Shown here: piece by piece, positions 1 to 12,225 of the stretch
Layout of the letters: each line of letters starts with the position of its first letter
Numbering within the stretch: position 1 is the stretch's first letter
Assembly (NCBI RefSeq): GCF_947507565.1
Contig: NC_089181.1
Span: 2,489,614 to 2,553,613 of the forward strand
From: Oscarella lobularis
Lineage: Eukaryota; Porifera; Homoscleromorpha; Homosclerophorida; Oscarellidae
Direction: 5' to 3'
DNA: 64,000 nucleotides
Program-made: the position numbers and the translations under genes
Notes under the pieces: model-generated
What the model saw: only the letters and a program-made list of their open reading frames with translations
Told to the model about the DNA's origin: nothing
Database searches by the model: none

Positions 1-1874
1 GACTGCCCGTCGACTTGGGTGTCTTCGCTGAGAGGCGTCAGCAAGGGGGGTCCCTTTTCTGGCTCGGGCTGATCCGGTTCTTCGCGTTCTTCCTCCTCTT
101 CTTCGTCTTCGAAGTCTTCCTCGGCTTTTTGGACGGGATTGTGCCACGTGCAGCGTCCCTAACAATTACTCCCGGTTTTTCGTTGATAACTGAAATCGGT
201 TTTTAGACTTTACCTGAGGCAATACGTACTGAACGTGATGAACCCAGTTGGCAAGACTCGGATCAGCGAGGTCGCGAGCTGATAGGCCTTCAAATTCCGT
301 GTTCACAATAAAAGAATCGCGGCCTTGAGAAAAGGCAAAAATCAACTCAGTATGTTTACTGCTTTTTTTCTCGCGCTCGCGCACCTTCTTCCTCCTCCTC
401 CTCCTCCTCTTCTTCGAATTGATAATAGTTGAGAGGACTGACGTGCGTGGCCGCCGAAATGCGCTGAATCTGGGCTCTCAGATAATTCATTTCCGTCCCG
501 GGAAACGGCGGATAGCTAACCACCTTTAGAGGAGAAATCAAATTTCAACGTCATTGGGGCCCAATGAATTCAAACCAACCGAAGCTTCCAGGTTGCCCGT
601 AAAGAATTTTCTTATTTGTCTCGTCGCTTGGATCTGTGCCGGAGTGACGGGCGGCAGTCGAGTCCAGGGTTGACCCGCTGAAGAAACTTATCAATCTGAG
701 CAATTTGTCGATCTTTGTAAGTAATTACGTTCAGTGCAGACGAAGTATGTTTTTTTATTTGTTCCCATTCGATTTTCTTCTTTAGGAATGACTGGCGGCG
801 GTTTGTAATTGGATTTCGGTGGCTCATCGCTATCTCCTCCCTCTTCTAATAATGAACGTGTCGGTTAGATTGACTCGTCGAGTCTCCTTATCACCTTCTC
901 CTTCGTCTCCTTCCTCGTTCTTCTGCTCCCCAGTCTCTTCTTCATCACCCTAAGAACGAATGTCAAGAGCCAATGAAAGGTGAGCCGTAAATTAGCCCAC
1001 TTCGCCGTTTTCCTCCTCTTCTCCCTCGCCCTCGCGAAACTCTCCCTCAGCAATAATGTAGTCAGCTTGAGTTCCAAATATTTTTCCTGTTAACAATTCA
1101 TTAGTTTTATTTTGCATTTGTATCTATCCCCCACCCCAAAATCGCAACGTCTCAAGAGGCTGCTCTTGCGCCAGTTGCTTCAATGCCAAATAAATTCGAA
1201 ATGTGTCCTCCTTATTCAGTCCGACCTGTGTGACTTATAAAATAAAAGAGACGATGACTCTGTCTAGATTGTTTCACGTACTCCTGCCTGTTCGAAATAG
1301 AAAGCTTGCTCCATAACGTTGGGAACAACCGGAGTCAGCTCCTCTTCGGCTCCTTCCGCCTGCTCCTCGCTTTCTCCAGACACCTAAAAAAGAAAGAAAA
1401 GAGTTCTAATTGTTGTGTGAGAGTGGTCACGACGCGTACTGTACTGTACCTCGAAAAGTTTGCTCTGTTTTTCGGCCAATTCGACTTGTTCCGACGGAGC
1501 GTCGACGTCCTAAAAGACTATGAATTCGTTTGTTTACCTTTTAGAAGAGAAATAATGACCTGAATTGCGTCTGGTTCCGACGAGTATTTGTCTCGTTTCA
1601 CGCTTCGCGAAATGTCTTCGATTGCGTCTGAAGACGAGCTAGCTCACGAAGGCGAAAAGAATGTGTTGTTTTCATTTACCGACGGCATTGTCGGGACGTT
1701 CGTCGAGTACGCGATTGATAATTTGAGCCAAATGATCGTATCTTTTTCATAAAGACCGTCGATCGATCGCATACGTGCTCATATCTGCACTCACAGGTTT
1801 TCGTTCGATATGGTGCTGCTCTTGAGAAGAAAGCTCTTTGCATTTTGGTACGAAACCTCTTCTGTAGCGGCCAT
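1..1874 (-). CDS. RSPH4A: Radial spoke head protein 4/6 homolog (partial, 3' end outside window)
   Basis: Part of the radial spoke head of motile cilia (9+2 axonemes), which passes signals from the central pair to the dynein arms. About eight minus-strand exons can be chained. The likely start at 1874 gives [20 protein letters not shown], followed by [20 protein letters not shown], an exon with [12 protein letters not shown], a stretch with [19 protein letters not shown], then [20 protein letters not shown] with an acidic Glu run, then [12 protein letters not shown]. The last exon in view carries [13 protein letters not shown]. These blocks occur in the same order in animal RSPH4A and RSPH6A. 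Those two are vertebrate paralogs, so the symbol marks the family. The C-terminus lies beyond base 1. The gene is head-to-head with SAV1. Confidence 0.9.
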
Positions 1875-2057
1875 GTTTCGCGACGATTTAGACGCTGACT
1901 GTTGTCGCTGTGACAACGTAGCCGGGGTAATGGCGACTAACACTCCCTCGCAGGCGCTCCCGGATTGGAAAGGTCGACCCTTTTCTTCCTGGAAACGTGA
2001 CGTCATTGCGCGCATGTGTAGACCGTCAGCGAGCGATTTCGCGAACAAATTGCGACG
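1875..2057. promoter_or_regulatory. Shared promoter region, RSPH4A homolog / SAV1
   Basis: Only 183 bp separate the two divergent start codons, so both 5' UTRs and core promoters must sit here or overlap the first exons. No TATA box is obvious. Function is inferred from gene arrangement only. Confidence 0.45.
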
Positions 2058-4297
2058 ATGCGCCGCAAGAAAAGCGTCGAAAAGGACGTCGTCGCCCACT
2101 GCATCGGCCAAGGTCGCTACCGAAAAACCGAGGAGCCACCTACGTTCCTCAAAGGTTAGACGGCGCTGTTCGTGAGGAATTCGCGGAATGCGACCCCGAC
2201 TCGTCTCGCTAGAATTTCTCGAACCGCTCCAGGTCGCCGATCGAATAGGCCGAGTGCAGCCGCAGCTCTACTCGAATGGAAACGTAAAGCAACGGCCTCT
2301 ACGATTACGAAATCGGCCCCAATCGTCGTTAGTCCACTCGTCCTCTCTCGACGGCCCTCATTACCCGATCCAATCATCGAATAACATTACGCTGCTGCAG
2401 TCGTCCCCCGGCAATCCCGGCGGCAATTCTCAGCCGCCGCCGCCGCGCGTTCACCATCGACTCAGTCTCGACGCGCGACGCGAGAACGAAGTATCGTGGC
2501 CGCTTGCGCGCTCGCCGAGCGTCCACAGCGCGCGCGATCACACGACATGGAACAACGCAGATGCTGTCCCACCGGCGGCAGCGGTTACCGCGGTGTCCGT
2601 CATCGCGCGCCGATCCGAAATGACAACGTCCGCTTCGTGCGGCTCCATCCTCGATCATCATCACAATCATCATCATCATTATCCTCCTCATCGCGTCGCC
2701 GTTACGGCGACGACGGTGGCGGCAGCGGCGGCGGCGGCGGCGGCACCGTTTCAGCCGCCACCGCCGTCATATTCGAAGCAATCGCTTTCTGATTCTGGAG
2801 CGTTTCTCGATCGGCAGTCGTCTCAATCGGAAACGCAGTTAGCCGAAGCGGCGGCGACGACGGCGGTAGCGATGGCGGCGACGGCGATATCAGGAACGTC
2901 GACGACTCGATCGTTTACTTTTTCCTCGCGACGACTCATTCCGCCGCCGTCAGCGGCGGCGACGAGCGTGCCGTCGGGAGATCGTCGCGTGGCTGTTTCC
3001 GGAGCGACGTCGACAGGACGATCGGGTCGTCCGTCACTGATTGGAATCGCGAGCGCGTCAAATACGTCGTCGCTCGACGATTGTCGTGTGTCGCCGGACA
3101 CGGAATCGGACGAGTCGGGTCTCGGGCAAAATGAGTCGATGAGACCGGGTCGATTGTTGCCGAAGCAATTGTCGCGATCGTACAATTCGGTTGTGCGTTA
3201 TTCGGCATTCGCCGCTGATCAGAGTAGTACTGCTGCTAATAGAGGTACTCGGAAACCCAATAAGTTCTGCTCCTGGGTATAATAGCTCTTCTGGGCTCCT
3301 AGGAAGCGAAGACGAACCGTTTGTTTCTGACACACCTTTGCCTATCGGCTGGGAAGTAGCGTGGACGGGAACGGGACGTCGATACTACATCGAGTGAGTG
3401 TGCATATTTGCGGAGGGGATAGGAACGCTTTTTTATGCGCGGAATGTCTCTTATTTAGTCACAATACGGAGACAACGCACTGGAGTCATCCAGCGGAGCC
3501 AGCCGGTAAGAATCCGTGCTTCTCTCGTCTTCCTAATAGTCTCTGGCATGAGTGCAATGTTACTCATCTCGCTACTTGTGCATAGTTAATGCCTGTCGTT
3601 TGCAGGTCTTCCGGACGGTTGGGAAAAGGTCGAGTCGAGCGAATTTGGAACGTACTATGTCAAGTAAGGCTCGCCTCAACGTCACTTTTCTGTCCTTAGA
3701 ATAGAATGACTTTCAGTTTGAGAACGCAGAAGGCTCAGTATAGACAACCTGGCCAGAGATTGAGTCGTGGCGGCGGCGGCGGACCAGAGCAAATTAGCTC
3801 AGCCTTATCTCAGACATCATTGTCAAGTCATCATTCGAGAGCCCAGCACAGCCAGGGCTCGTCCTCCACGGCAAGTGGTCCGCGATGCATGCCTCTGCAA
3901 TATCGCAACGCAGGACAAGAAGGTAGGCGCGTTCAGTATGCACAGAGGAAGGAGGTTGTGACGTCGCTTTTCTACTGCCGCAGATGTGCCTGAATGGTTG
4001 CTCGTATACCTCCAGACACCTCTTTCTGATAACAATATAAAGGTTTGTTCTTATTACTTTTTCTCGCATTCTTATCGTCGCTTTTTTTGTCTTTAGTGGG
4101 AAGATATGTTTGGTTGCGAAGAACTCGAGTGTTGGGATCGTATGGTGTGGCGCTTGTATAGGAAAGAAATGGAGCATGTTGTGATGCGCTACGAGGAGTA
4201 CCGGGTTGCCTTACAGAAGGCTATTGAGCATAGGGAGTGGCAGGACAGAAGAGCGGCATTGCGGCAAGCCACGGCTGCAGAAGAATCTATTGTTTAG
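2058..4297 (+). CDS. SAV1: Salvador homolog, Hippo-pathway scaffold with two WW domains and a SARAH domain
   Basis: Scaffold that joins the Hippo/MST kinase to LATS/Warts through its SARAH coiled coil. Eight exons are readable: 2058-2154, 2213-3244, 3303-3393, 3459-3505, 3606-3663, 3717-3922, 3984-4042 and 4097-4297. Residues after MRRKKSVEKDVVAHC form a long low-complexity region rich in Ala, Ser, Pro and His, much longer than in vertebrates. WW1 contains LPIGWEVAWTGTGRRYYI and HNTETTHWSHP. WW2 contains LPDGWEKVESSEFGTYYV. The C-terminal SARAH segment starts near VPEWLLVYLQTP and includes KEMEHVVMRYEEYR. Domain order and the WW spacing match animal SAV1. WW1 and WW2 are each split by an intron. 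Confidence 0.95.
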
Positions 4298-4530
4298 ATA
4301 GCAGTTTAAGAAATAGTTACGTTAATTAATTAGAAGAAAGGTATTGGGGGGCCTATTGCGGGTTGTAAATAGGAAAGCCAACGAAAGAGACATTTATCAG
4401 CGTTCTAGTTCATCCACCTACTGAAACTGTTTTATTCACCTTGTACATTGTCAATGGATTAGAATTTTAATAACTTTAATCTGATTGTATTTTAGCGCGC
4501 GTTTTTTGGAGCGCGCTAGTAGGCGTCTAA

Positions 4531-6199
4531 ATGTCTTTCTCGGGCTTGTATCGTTCGACGGACTCCGTCAAATGCTTCAAGCTACGAATGCGACTGCGCA
4601 AAGTCACGGCGGCAAGCGCATTCGCCGTTCCGCGCCCGCCAATCGCCGAAACGGACGACGACGGCATGGAAATGCGTCCGACCGAGCCAACCGAATCGGT
4701 CGTCGAAACGTGCGTCATCGGATGGCAAGAAAAGCTCTTTTCCGAACGCGAAGCAGACCTATTCGCCGACAAGACGAACTGCATATCCGGGCTCGAGCTG
4801 AAGTATCACGAAGACGTGACGCAACTCGTAGGAGGTCGACCGAACAATCGCATCTTCACCTACGTCGACGCCGATCGCTACATCGATCCATCCGAAGCGC
4901 AATCGAAAACGACGACGCCGGACACGCCCTCGACCTATCTCTCATCGAACGTTCTTCGCTGGCGACGTCGCCGTCGTCCGCTTCGACATCCGGGCGACAC
5001 CTCGCCGTCGGTTCCGTTAAACCCCGTACGCGTTCCGGCGACGACAGAGTCGCACGTGCAACTGTCTCCCGTGCACGTGATGCACGTGATGGCCGACCTG
5101 AGTCCCGCCGATCGGCTCGGTCGATTAGAGGACGAGCGACTTTTGTGCACGATGCAAGTCGACGCGCGCGGCGTCCTGCAAATCGAGCCCAACTTCAACG
5201 GGGGTCCGCGTGCATCGAAATACGTCGTCGAGAGCGAGGACAACGAAGTGTACGAATACGTAATTGAGCACGCGTCCAAGTCGGCCGACGTCGAGCAGAA
5301 AATGCACGAGAGCAAAATGTTCCGCGAATTGTACGCGCGTCATAGCGACATTCTCGCCGGCGTCGTCGGCGAGGATTTTGTTTCGGCGCCGCAGCCAGAC
5401 GGCGCCGTGCGTCTGCACGTCAGAGGCGAAATCGTGAAGGGCGTCGATTACGAGTATGATCATTTATACGTTCAATATGCAGTTGGCGTGCCGACGGTCG
5501 GCTGGTCGAGTCTCGCCGGTCAGTTAACTGGTTATAGCCAGATTTCCGCCTGTAAGAACGTGGCCGAAAAAAGAACGGCACACTGGGGTCTCCCCTTTGA
5601 GTTTGAGCTCGTTTTCGATCCCAGTCTTCTTGAAGGCGACGTAGGCGACGTGCAAGCGCAGCAGCCGCGTATTTATTTTCAAGTTGTGTCGCTCGACTTG
5701 TGGGAACGCTATCGTACGGAAGGGTACGGCTACGTGCACGTTCCTCACTCAGCTGGCGCCTATCAGGAAAACGTTTCCACGTGGCGACCGCTCGGTCACG
5801 GGCGTCTGTCCGAATTGAGACGTTTCTTTGTCGGCGGGGCGCCGGAGCTCGATGACTCAGCGTACGTTTATAAATCGGTTGGTTTTGATGGGAGCCACCT
5901 AAGTAGGTAAGGACGGGATGAACGTGATGCTGCCTGCCGTGGGGCACTTTTGCACTGTTTTGTTTTGATATAGGTATGGATTCAGAACTGAGACCTGTGG
6001 TTCGCTAACTGTCCGAATGCACGTTGCGGCGCAATGTTCTAATTGTATTAGATCAGCCAATTTAGGTCATTTGACGAGGTCTGACAGCGAGGAGACAGAT
6101 GGACGGAAGAGTCCTGGAAAAGAGACGTTATCCGCCGTATTGGATGCATTTCAACGTGCTAAGCAACGAATGCAGCGGGTTAGAGACAGTTTTAAATAG
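4531..6199 (+). CDS. MKS1: Meckel syndrome type 1 homolog (B9 domain), ciliary transition zone
   Basis: Component of the MKS/B9 (tectonic-like) complex that gates the ciliary transition zone. Two exons: 4531-5906 and 5974-6199. The start at 4531 directly follows an in-frame TAA. Family blocks include YRSTDSVKCFKLRMRLRKVT near the N-terminus, VIGWQEKLFSEREADLF, NRIFTYVDADRYID, then the B9 domain from about VRLHVRGEIVKGVDYEYDHL to YGFRTETCGSLTVRMH, with LRRFFVGGAPELDDSAYV inside. The C-terminal tail LDAFQRAKQRMQRVRDSF resembles the human tail. Length is about 530 residues, near the family norm. Only one intron remains, few compared with vertebrates. Confidence 0.94.
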
Positions 6200-6509
6200 A
6201 GGGAACAAATGGTCCTATTTATAGAGTGGACTAGACCTAGACCGGCTGTAATAAGGAATAATTCAAGCCTTGTGTTTGCCTTTCTTCCAAAATAGCCTTT
6301 TCCTTCTAGCCCTTTTAGAAACCACGGGAAACAAACGTTCCGCCAATAACAACTATGAACCCTATATTTGGTCCTTTATAACGACGATCTAATTAGTAAG
6401 CAATATAGTATACGTAAGGCTGCGGTACTGTAGGTCATAGATTAGGGTCATAGATGACAGGAGGAAGTGCGCAACGCTGCGCGACAGCGCGCCTCTCTGC
6501 GACTCCACC
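6200..6509. other. Intergenic, MKS1 to EXOC8
   Basis: About 310 bp holding the MKS1 3' UTR and the EXOC8 5' region. AT-rich; no ORF with family similarity, no repeat and no RNA gene seen. Confidence 0.5.
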
Positions 6510-9500
6510 ATGATCGATCGTGAACATTTCGTCGCCGACGATTTCGACGCGGAAGAATGTGAGTTTTCGGCGCGACGTGCTTCGGAACGCGAGTTCGTTC
6601 TTTCCCAGTCGCGAAAAGCCTTTCGGCGAGCTGCGAAAGCGATGTCGAGCTGCAGAAGCAGCGTCGCGCCATTCAATCGCTCATCGACGACACGTCGCAC
6701 TCGCTGAAAAAGAACGTCTACAAGAACTACACCCAATTCATCGAAACATCGAAAGAGATATCGTGTAGAATATAAAAGAAATAAGCGTTGCACGTAGGCG
6801 TGGTGGTCCGATCACTCGTTTTCTCAGATTTAGAATCGGAGATGTATCAGTTGAGTCATCTTTTGACTGATCAAAAAAAGACGCTTGGGGCTTTTAGTCG
6901 ACTCTCGCTGACTGATCACAAAATCCAAGGCGAGAAAGACTAATTCTAAGTCAATGTCTATCTTTTTCATTTCAAATTTTTTTATTAGGAAGTGTTGCAA
7001 TGGACGATTTGGGCGACGCGTCCGACGACGACGAAAAAAACATAACGTCGGTCTTGGAAACGGTCGAAGGTTGCTCGGTGAATCAAAAAAGTCGATTTCC
7101 CTATAGCAAAAAAAATTTGAAAATTTTTCAATAGCACATTACCGAAGTTCCAAATCGACACTGCATTCAGTCCGGTCACTTCGTGGAAATCAATCCGGCA
7201 ACCCAAATGGAGGCTCGCTTCGTCCGCGCTTACCTTCTCAACGACAGTCTCCTCATAGCGGCTCACATAAAACACAGGCACCTATACATAAAGACAATGA
7301 ATATTTTTTAAAAGCCGAGTCGCTCTTTCTCTAGACGCGGTCCGGTAAAATATCGCTTTCAAGCTTTGTTTGAATTGGACAGCTTGGCGGTGGTCAACGT
7401 TGCTGATACTTCAGGTGTAGATTACCCCCTCTAAGCTTGACATACCGTTCTATCTTTATCGTCTGTTAGATATTCAGAACGCCTTCAAGGTCTTAATGTT
7501 TCCTGATACGTACATGTATCAGGCTGAAAACGCTTCGGCGAAGGTGTTCTTGCGTTTGATGAGGTATTGGGGCGGGCAAGTGGTTTTTTTTTCTTTTCAG
7601 ATTCAGTGGTTGGATCTCATTGACAAGACGAAACAGCATCACAAAGCGAAGCGCGACAAGCAGAGGAAATCGCTCGAAAGCCTCTCCCGTCACGATTCCA
7701 TTCACAGACGTAAACATCCTCATTATACAAATTGTTGCTTTTTTTCTAAAGACGTCCTGTTTTTGTCTACGCAGGATCCGAAGCGGCTATTGATGCCGCC
7801 CGTCAACAGGTAGAGAGAGATATAGATATGGTAATTTTGGATTATTGCTTTTGCTAGGCTGAACTGCTGGAAGCCGATTGGCTGCAGGATGCTCCGGACG
7901 ATCTTGACGTGTTCATTGCTCAGAGGGACTTTGAAGGGGCGCTCGAATTGATAGAGAAAAGTGCGTAAGAACGCGATGATCGCCTCAGGAATTTCCGGAC
8001 ATCCCCCCATTATTTCAAATTAGACTAAAAAGCAATAGGGCTTTTATCGCGACCTGATGATGATGGCTTCCTCCTTTTCCTTTCCTAGCTAAGACGTACC
8101 TGTCCGGACTGACGGAAAATCACGCAGTTCGTGATATCAGGTACAGTAGGCGAATTTTCTGGTTTGCGTTCCCCTTCCCTCACCTTTTCCGTCAGAAATC
8201 GCATTGAGCATCGTTCCAAGCATTTAGCCGAGGTTCTGGTGAAAGAGCTTCGTGGCTCGCCGGTGGGATCGTTGCGCGGCGGACCGCGCGCCGCGCGCAA
8301 AGCGGTCGGTTTGCTCTTGCGCTTGGGTCGCGCTGCGCAGGTAAGTAGCAGGACGTTCCTTTCTCCATTCAATGACCCATTTAAAATACATGAAACGCAG
8401 GCGTGCAACCTGTTCTTGAAGAACCGGAATAAAGTTATGGTGCATAGTCAACAGTGAGTATTGACGGTGGAATGTGCGCCGTGTATGGAGAAGTTGTCCC
8501 CGTTTGTTCAGACAGTTAAAAGTCGAGGGATCCGTCGTGCTCTACGTCGCCAAATTGGCGTCGGTCTTCTTCGACGGACTTCTCGAAAGCGTTCAGGAAT
8601 TCCAGCGCGCATTCGCAGGGAATCCCGACAGTTCGTCCGGTGAGGATGTGAACGACGTTAAAATGCATTCGACCTCGCCTCTTCCCATGAGCAAGAGTAT
8701 GAATACTGATGATTACAATTTGTGCTTCATACCCACCGCGCGCTCCCCCCGGTCTCCTCGCAATTTCTATGATAATCGTTTAGCCTTTGTCGTGTGGGCC
8801 GACGAGCAACTGCGCGTTTTCGTCGACCAGTTCACGCGCCAATTGGCCAACTGCAAGAATCTCGGAACAGTGGCCGAATGCGTGGAGGCAGCGCTAAAAG
8901 AATGCGAAAAGGTCATTCTCCTTACAGACGTGCGTCACATTGCCATGGCAACGTCGACTGTTTCTTCGCAGTTGTGCGTTGCCGGGTTAGACTTCACGTA
9001 CACCATGCATAAATTGATGCTCGAGTCGTTGGCCGACTCGATCAACGAGAGCCGAGATCGGCTCATTGAAGCGTGTCGTCTAAAGGCGGCGGTGAGGAGT
9101 GGTAGATCGAGTAGGGTGTGGTGCATCGAGACTGTTAGAAAATCCATCTCATTTAGGAGGAGACGTGGAAGCCAATGGATTTTCGCACCGACGAGAAACT
9201 GTTGAGCACGCTCGTTTTAGAAATGAATAATATCGGAATAGACGACTTTTCGAATCTCGTCTTTGGTGCGACGCAGAGAGAGAGACAGAGAGGATTAGTA
9301 AAATAAGTATTTTTTTATTCAGATGGCGGCAAAGTCGATTTGAGCGGGACGACGGTCTCGTTTTGCAAGGCGACTCATTCGTTCGTTCAAGAGGGACTCC
9401 GGCTCTACATTCCCGAGGTAAGAGACGACGGTTCGCCATTCAATTTTCCCCGCCGCAGTTTTTTTTTTCTTTCAGCTTTACGGCGTTTTTATCGAGAGTA

Positions 9501-9970
9501 CGTCAAGCTTGTTTCAAGAGCAGCTCATCATCATTCAAGACGCGCTCGCAGAAGACCAATACCTACAAGAGGTGATTTACCTATATTGAGAACTTCACAT
9601 ACTGAGAGTCAACGTTCCAGCATCCTTTCATATTAAAAAACGCCACGTTCATTCTGGAAACGATGTTGCCTGTCGTAGAAGAGACAGTACAAGTAAGCGA
9701 AACGCATTGTCACGCACCCCCTCCCCACACACACACAAAGAGCTCGAAGCAATAGCAAAACTGACATCACCTCCCCTTCCCCTCTCCCCCCACTCACAGA
9801 CAGCATTCGGTCGCGCCTCGCCCGAACTTCACGATCTCCACGCCGAGCTCGAATACCTCATGGAGAGCGGGGGTGAACCGAGCGGCGCCGACGGTGGCGG
9901 TGACGACGATGCAGGGATCGCCGAGGGCACCGTTGAATCGGAAACTGATTCAGACGGTGAAGTAGTTTAG
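6510..9970 (+). CDS. EXOC8: Exocyst complex component 8 (Exo84)
   Basis: Subunit of the exocyst, the octameric complex that tethers secretory vesicles to the plasma membrane; metazoan EXOC8 is also a RalA effector through its PH domain. The start at 6510 has a good context (CACCATGA). Many small exons follow. A coiled-coil block reads SHSLKKNVYKNYTQFIETSK then a stretch like LESEMYQLSHLL. The PH domain region includes YLLNDSLLIAAHI, PVKYRFQALFELDSLAVVNV and FKVLMFPDTYMYQAENASAK. The C-terminal cullin-repeat part includes LDVFIAQRDFEGALELIEK, SLRGGPRAARKAVGLLLRLG and VSSQLCVAGLDFTYTMHKLM. The protein ends in an acidic tail at 9970. Order and spacing match Exo84; some middle exon borders are approximate. 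Confidence 0.92.
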
Positions 9971-11202
9971 CTAATCAACGAATCGACGATATTAAGTGCG
10001 ATGACGTGTCCTCCTCTCGCAATAGTTGTAGTTTTAGACAGTCTAAGATCTAAACTTAGCGTAATAGTAATAGTTCCTGGTGTCAATTTAATTTTCCGTT
10101 TGGTCTGTGCGTCTTGCAGTCAAGACAACGAGAACTGACAAACGGACCTAGAGCAGTTTGAGAATTTGAAACGACGCTAAAAATAGGTAAAGCCTTTGTA
10201 GTGAATTTTTGGCGGTCAGGTCGTCATCACTCAGACTCGATCCCCTAGTGAATCCGTCTAAGTGATGGCGCGTGCATAGAAGTCGAAGGTAGGAAGTGTG
10301 CGGCGGCAGACAACGTACACACAAGAGACGGCGAGGTCAATACTGATACATTGATTTCGTCTATTGATACGAGTTCCGCTGGCTTCGCGCAGCAGTGCCC
10401 TTGGGGAAAATGCAATTTGTTTGAAGCGGGAGGTCCAACCGTACGTACGTCCGTCCGTCGCGATTTTTGGATCCAGTGCAAACATCCGTGCACGTCAAGG
10501 GCGTTCCAGACCTTTTCCCGGCCGATAACATCCGCCGCTTGTTGACAAACGGACCTTTGTGGTTGCGGCTCTTCCCCCCCTTTCGAGTGAACCGTTTTGT
10601 GGGTCTTCGAGCACGAGTACGGCCTTTTTTTGCGAGCTTCTGGCCAAAATGGATTATTGCATATTAGAACGCCAACGCGGCTTTGTCGACTCGTGCCCGG
10701 AGGCGCACTCGCCACCTCCTATCTGCGTATGCAAACTGTTGGGTCATTTAAATCACTGAACCCTCCGTCCGACTAACCATTTCTATCTATGGACTGACCG
10801 ACCCCTCTGTACGTGGGCGGCGGTGGAATTACCGAGTAGGCGGTGATGAAAGATGATCTTTTTTCGCCTTACTCGCGCACCGCAAACGTTTAATTAAATA
10901 GCCACTTCTTTCCGCCGCTGGTTTACTCTTGAGATAAGTGCTTTCGACTGCTTTGTTTGGCTTTCTCATTATTGTGCGCTCGGTTTCTATTGATGGGTCG
11001 GACGAGCTTCGGAATTTGCAATACTGGCATGCAGAGTTGGCGAATCTTATTAGAGGAAGATCTTGTTGGGGCGGAGACACCGTCGTGACGTCTGCGTGCA
11101 GTCGCTAAGAATAAATAGCGACGATTCTAACGCTTTCTGTCAGTCGAATAAGAAGCAGCAAGCCAGTTACTAGTAACGGACAGACACCGAGTGCCACCGA
11201 CA
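9971..11202. other. Intergenic, EXOC8 to the cystine-knot gene; unassigned open frames
   Basis: About 1.2 kb. The plus strand has two modest open frames near 10345-10545 and 10559-10759 with several cysteines (for example CPWGKCNLFEAGG and WIQCKHPC). They lack ATG starts, join by no clear splice sites and match no family I recognise. The 3' part from about 11080 should hold the promoter and 5' UTR of the downstream secreted-protein gene. Confidence 0.3.
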
Positions 11203-11811
11203 ATGAACAGCCGTCGTTTCACTTCTTCTATCATCGCTTCGTCGACGCTGTACCTTTTGCTCGTTTGCTGTTGCCTACCTGAGACCGGGCTCGGCGCGCC
11301 GTCGCCGGCTCGATTGAAACGCGAAAGCTTTCGCGACACAAATATGACGATGGTTCGAGACGTGCACCATAAAGTTGACGGCTTTAAGACGATCGTTTCT
11401 GTCGCCGACCCGGAGATTTATAGCAAAATCAAAGATCCGCTGCCGCATCCAAGTTCTAGCAAGACGGCACCGGACACCGATGCTACTACTAGTAGTACTA
11501 GAACCATCAAACTGGACTTCAGTCCAAGAGAAAAAGAATGCGCACCCAAGAGGTACCGTGTCTCGCTGCACTTCGGTTCATGTCAACGGAACGTGGAAAC
11601 AACCATGTGTTTTGGTCATTGCTCGAGCTACACCATACCTGTCAGGCACACGTTGACTCGGGTGGCTAACGTATGCAAGTGCTGCATGGTGAAAAGTGGC
11701 CAACTTGTCTACATCATTCGCACGCTCGATTGTACTGTGGACGGCGTTAGGAAGACAAAGACGTTTCATATACCCAAAGCGAGAGAGTGCAGTTGCCGAG
11801 TTTGCATTTGA
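11203..11811 (+). CDS. Secreted C-terminal cystine-knot (CTCK) protein, bursicon-like
   Basis: Single-exon gene of about 202 residues. The ATG at 11203 opens MNSRRFTSS followed by a hydrophobic stretch (TLYLLLVCCCLPETG), a good signal peptide. RLKR follows soon after and could be a convertase site. A low-complexity linker leads to a C-terminal cystine knot with the cysteine layout C-x13-C-x8-CFGHC, then CKCC, a single C, and ECSCRVC. Bursicon subunits show the same C-x13-C spacing, a CxGxC-(A/S)SY block, CxCC and a CxCxxC end. Eleven cysteines leave one free, as in dimeric bursicons. Known CTCK proteins are secreted ligands or BMP antagonists; which role applies cannot be told from sequence. 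The domain call is firm, bursicon kinship is an inference. Confidence 0.85.
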   Translation: MNSRRFTSSIIASSTLYLLLVCCCLPETGLGAPSPARLKRESFRDTNMTMVRDVHHKVDGFKTIVSVADPEIYSKIKDPLPHPSSSKTAPDTDATTSSTRTIKLDFSPREKECAPKRYRVSLHFGSCQRNVETTMCFGHCSSYTIPVRHTLTRVANVCKCCMVKSGQLVYIIRTLDCTVDGVRKTKTFHIPKARECSCRVCI

Positions 11812-12225
11812 ATCCGGGCCGGCATTGGGCCCTTCAAGTTGACTCAACTTACTATAGTAGTACTGCACGCTGGTAGTTTTTAGAGCATTAGAAGACCGGC
11901 TCGTCGGTTGAGAGCGGCTCAGTACGTGACGACAAGCACTGCATGCTTGTACTATTATTAGTATGCAGGTTCTTATATTTATTTCCATTTGTACATTGAA
12001 ATACACGCGCTATATATAAACGACTCCCACCCGAAATAACGCTGACTCGACCTCAAGTTGCCCTTACCATCTATGGCCCGCAACGCTGTCTGATTGCACA
12101 TGATGCTGGCGGTTTTTTACCGTCTGCTTACATACGTCACGGGTCTATTAATTGATTAGTTGATTGATTGATTCCACGCGCCAACGACGTACGCATGCGG
12201 CGGACGTTGCGCCTGGATACGCGCC
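11812..12225. other. Intergenic, cystine-knot gene to CCDC175-like gene
   Basis: About 414 bp with the 3' UTR of the cystine-knot gene and the 5' region of the coiled-coil gene. A GATT-rich run lies near 12151-12171. No further feature seen. Confidence 0.4.

Noticed and set aside
5420-5947. 175-codon minus-strand frame under MKS1
   Set aside because: Lies antisense to a clearly conserved B9-domain exon; the reading is a shadow.
10245-10715. Minus-strand open frame of 156 codons
   Set aside because: No ATG at its start and no recognisable domain; overlaps equally weak plus-strand frames.
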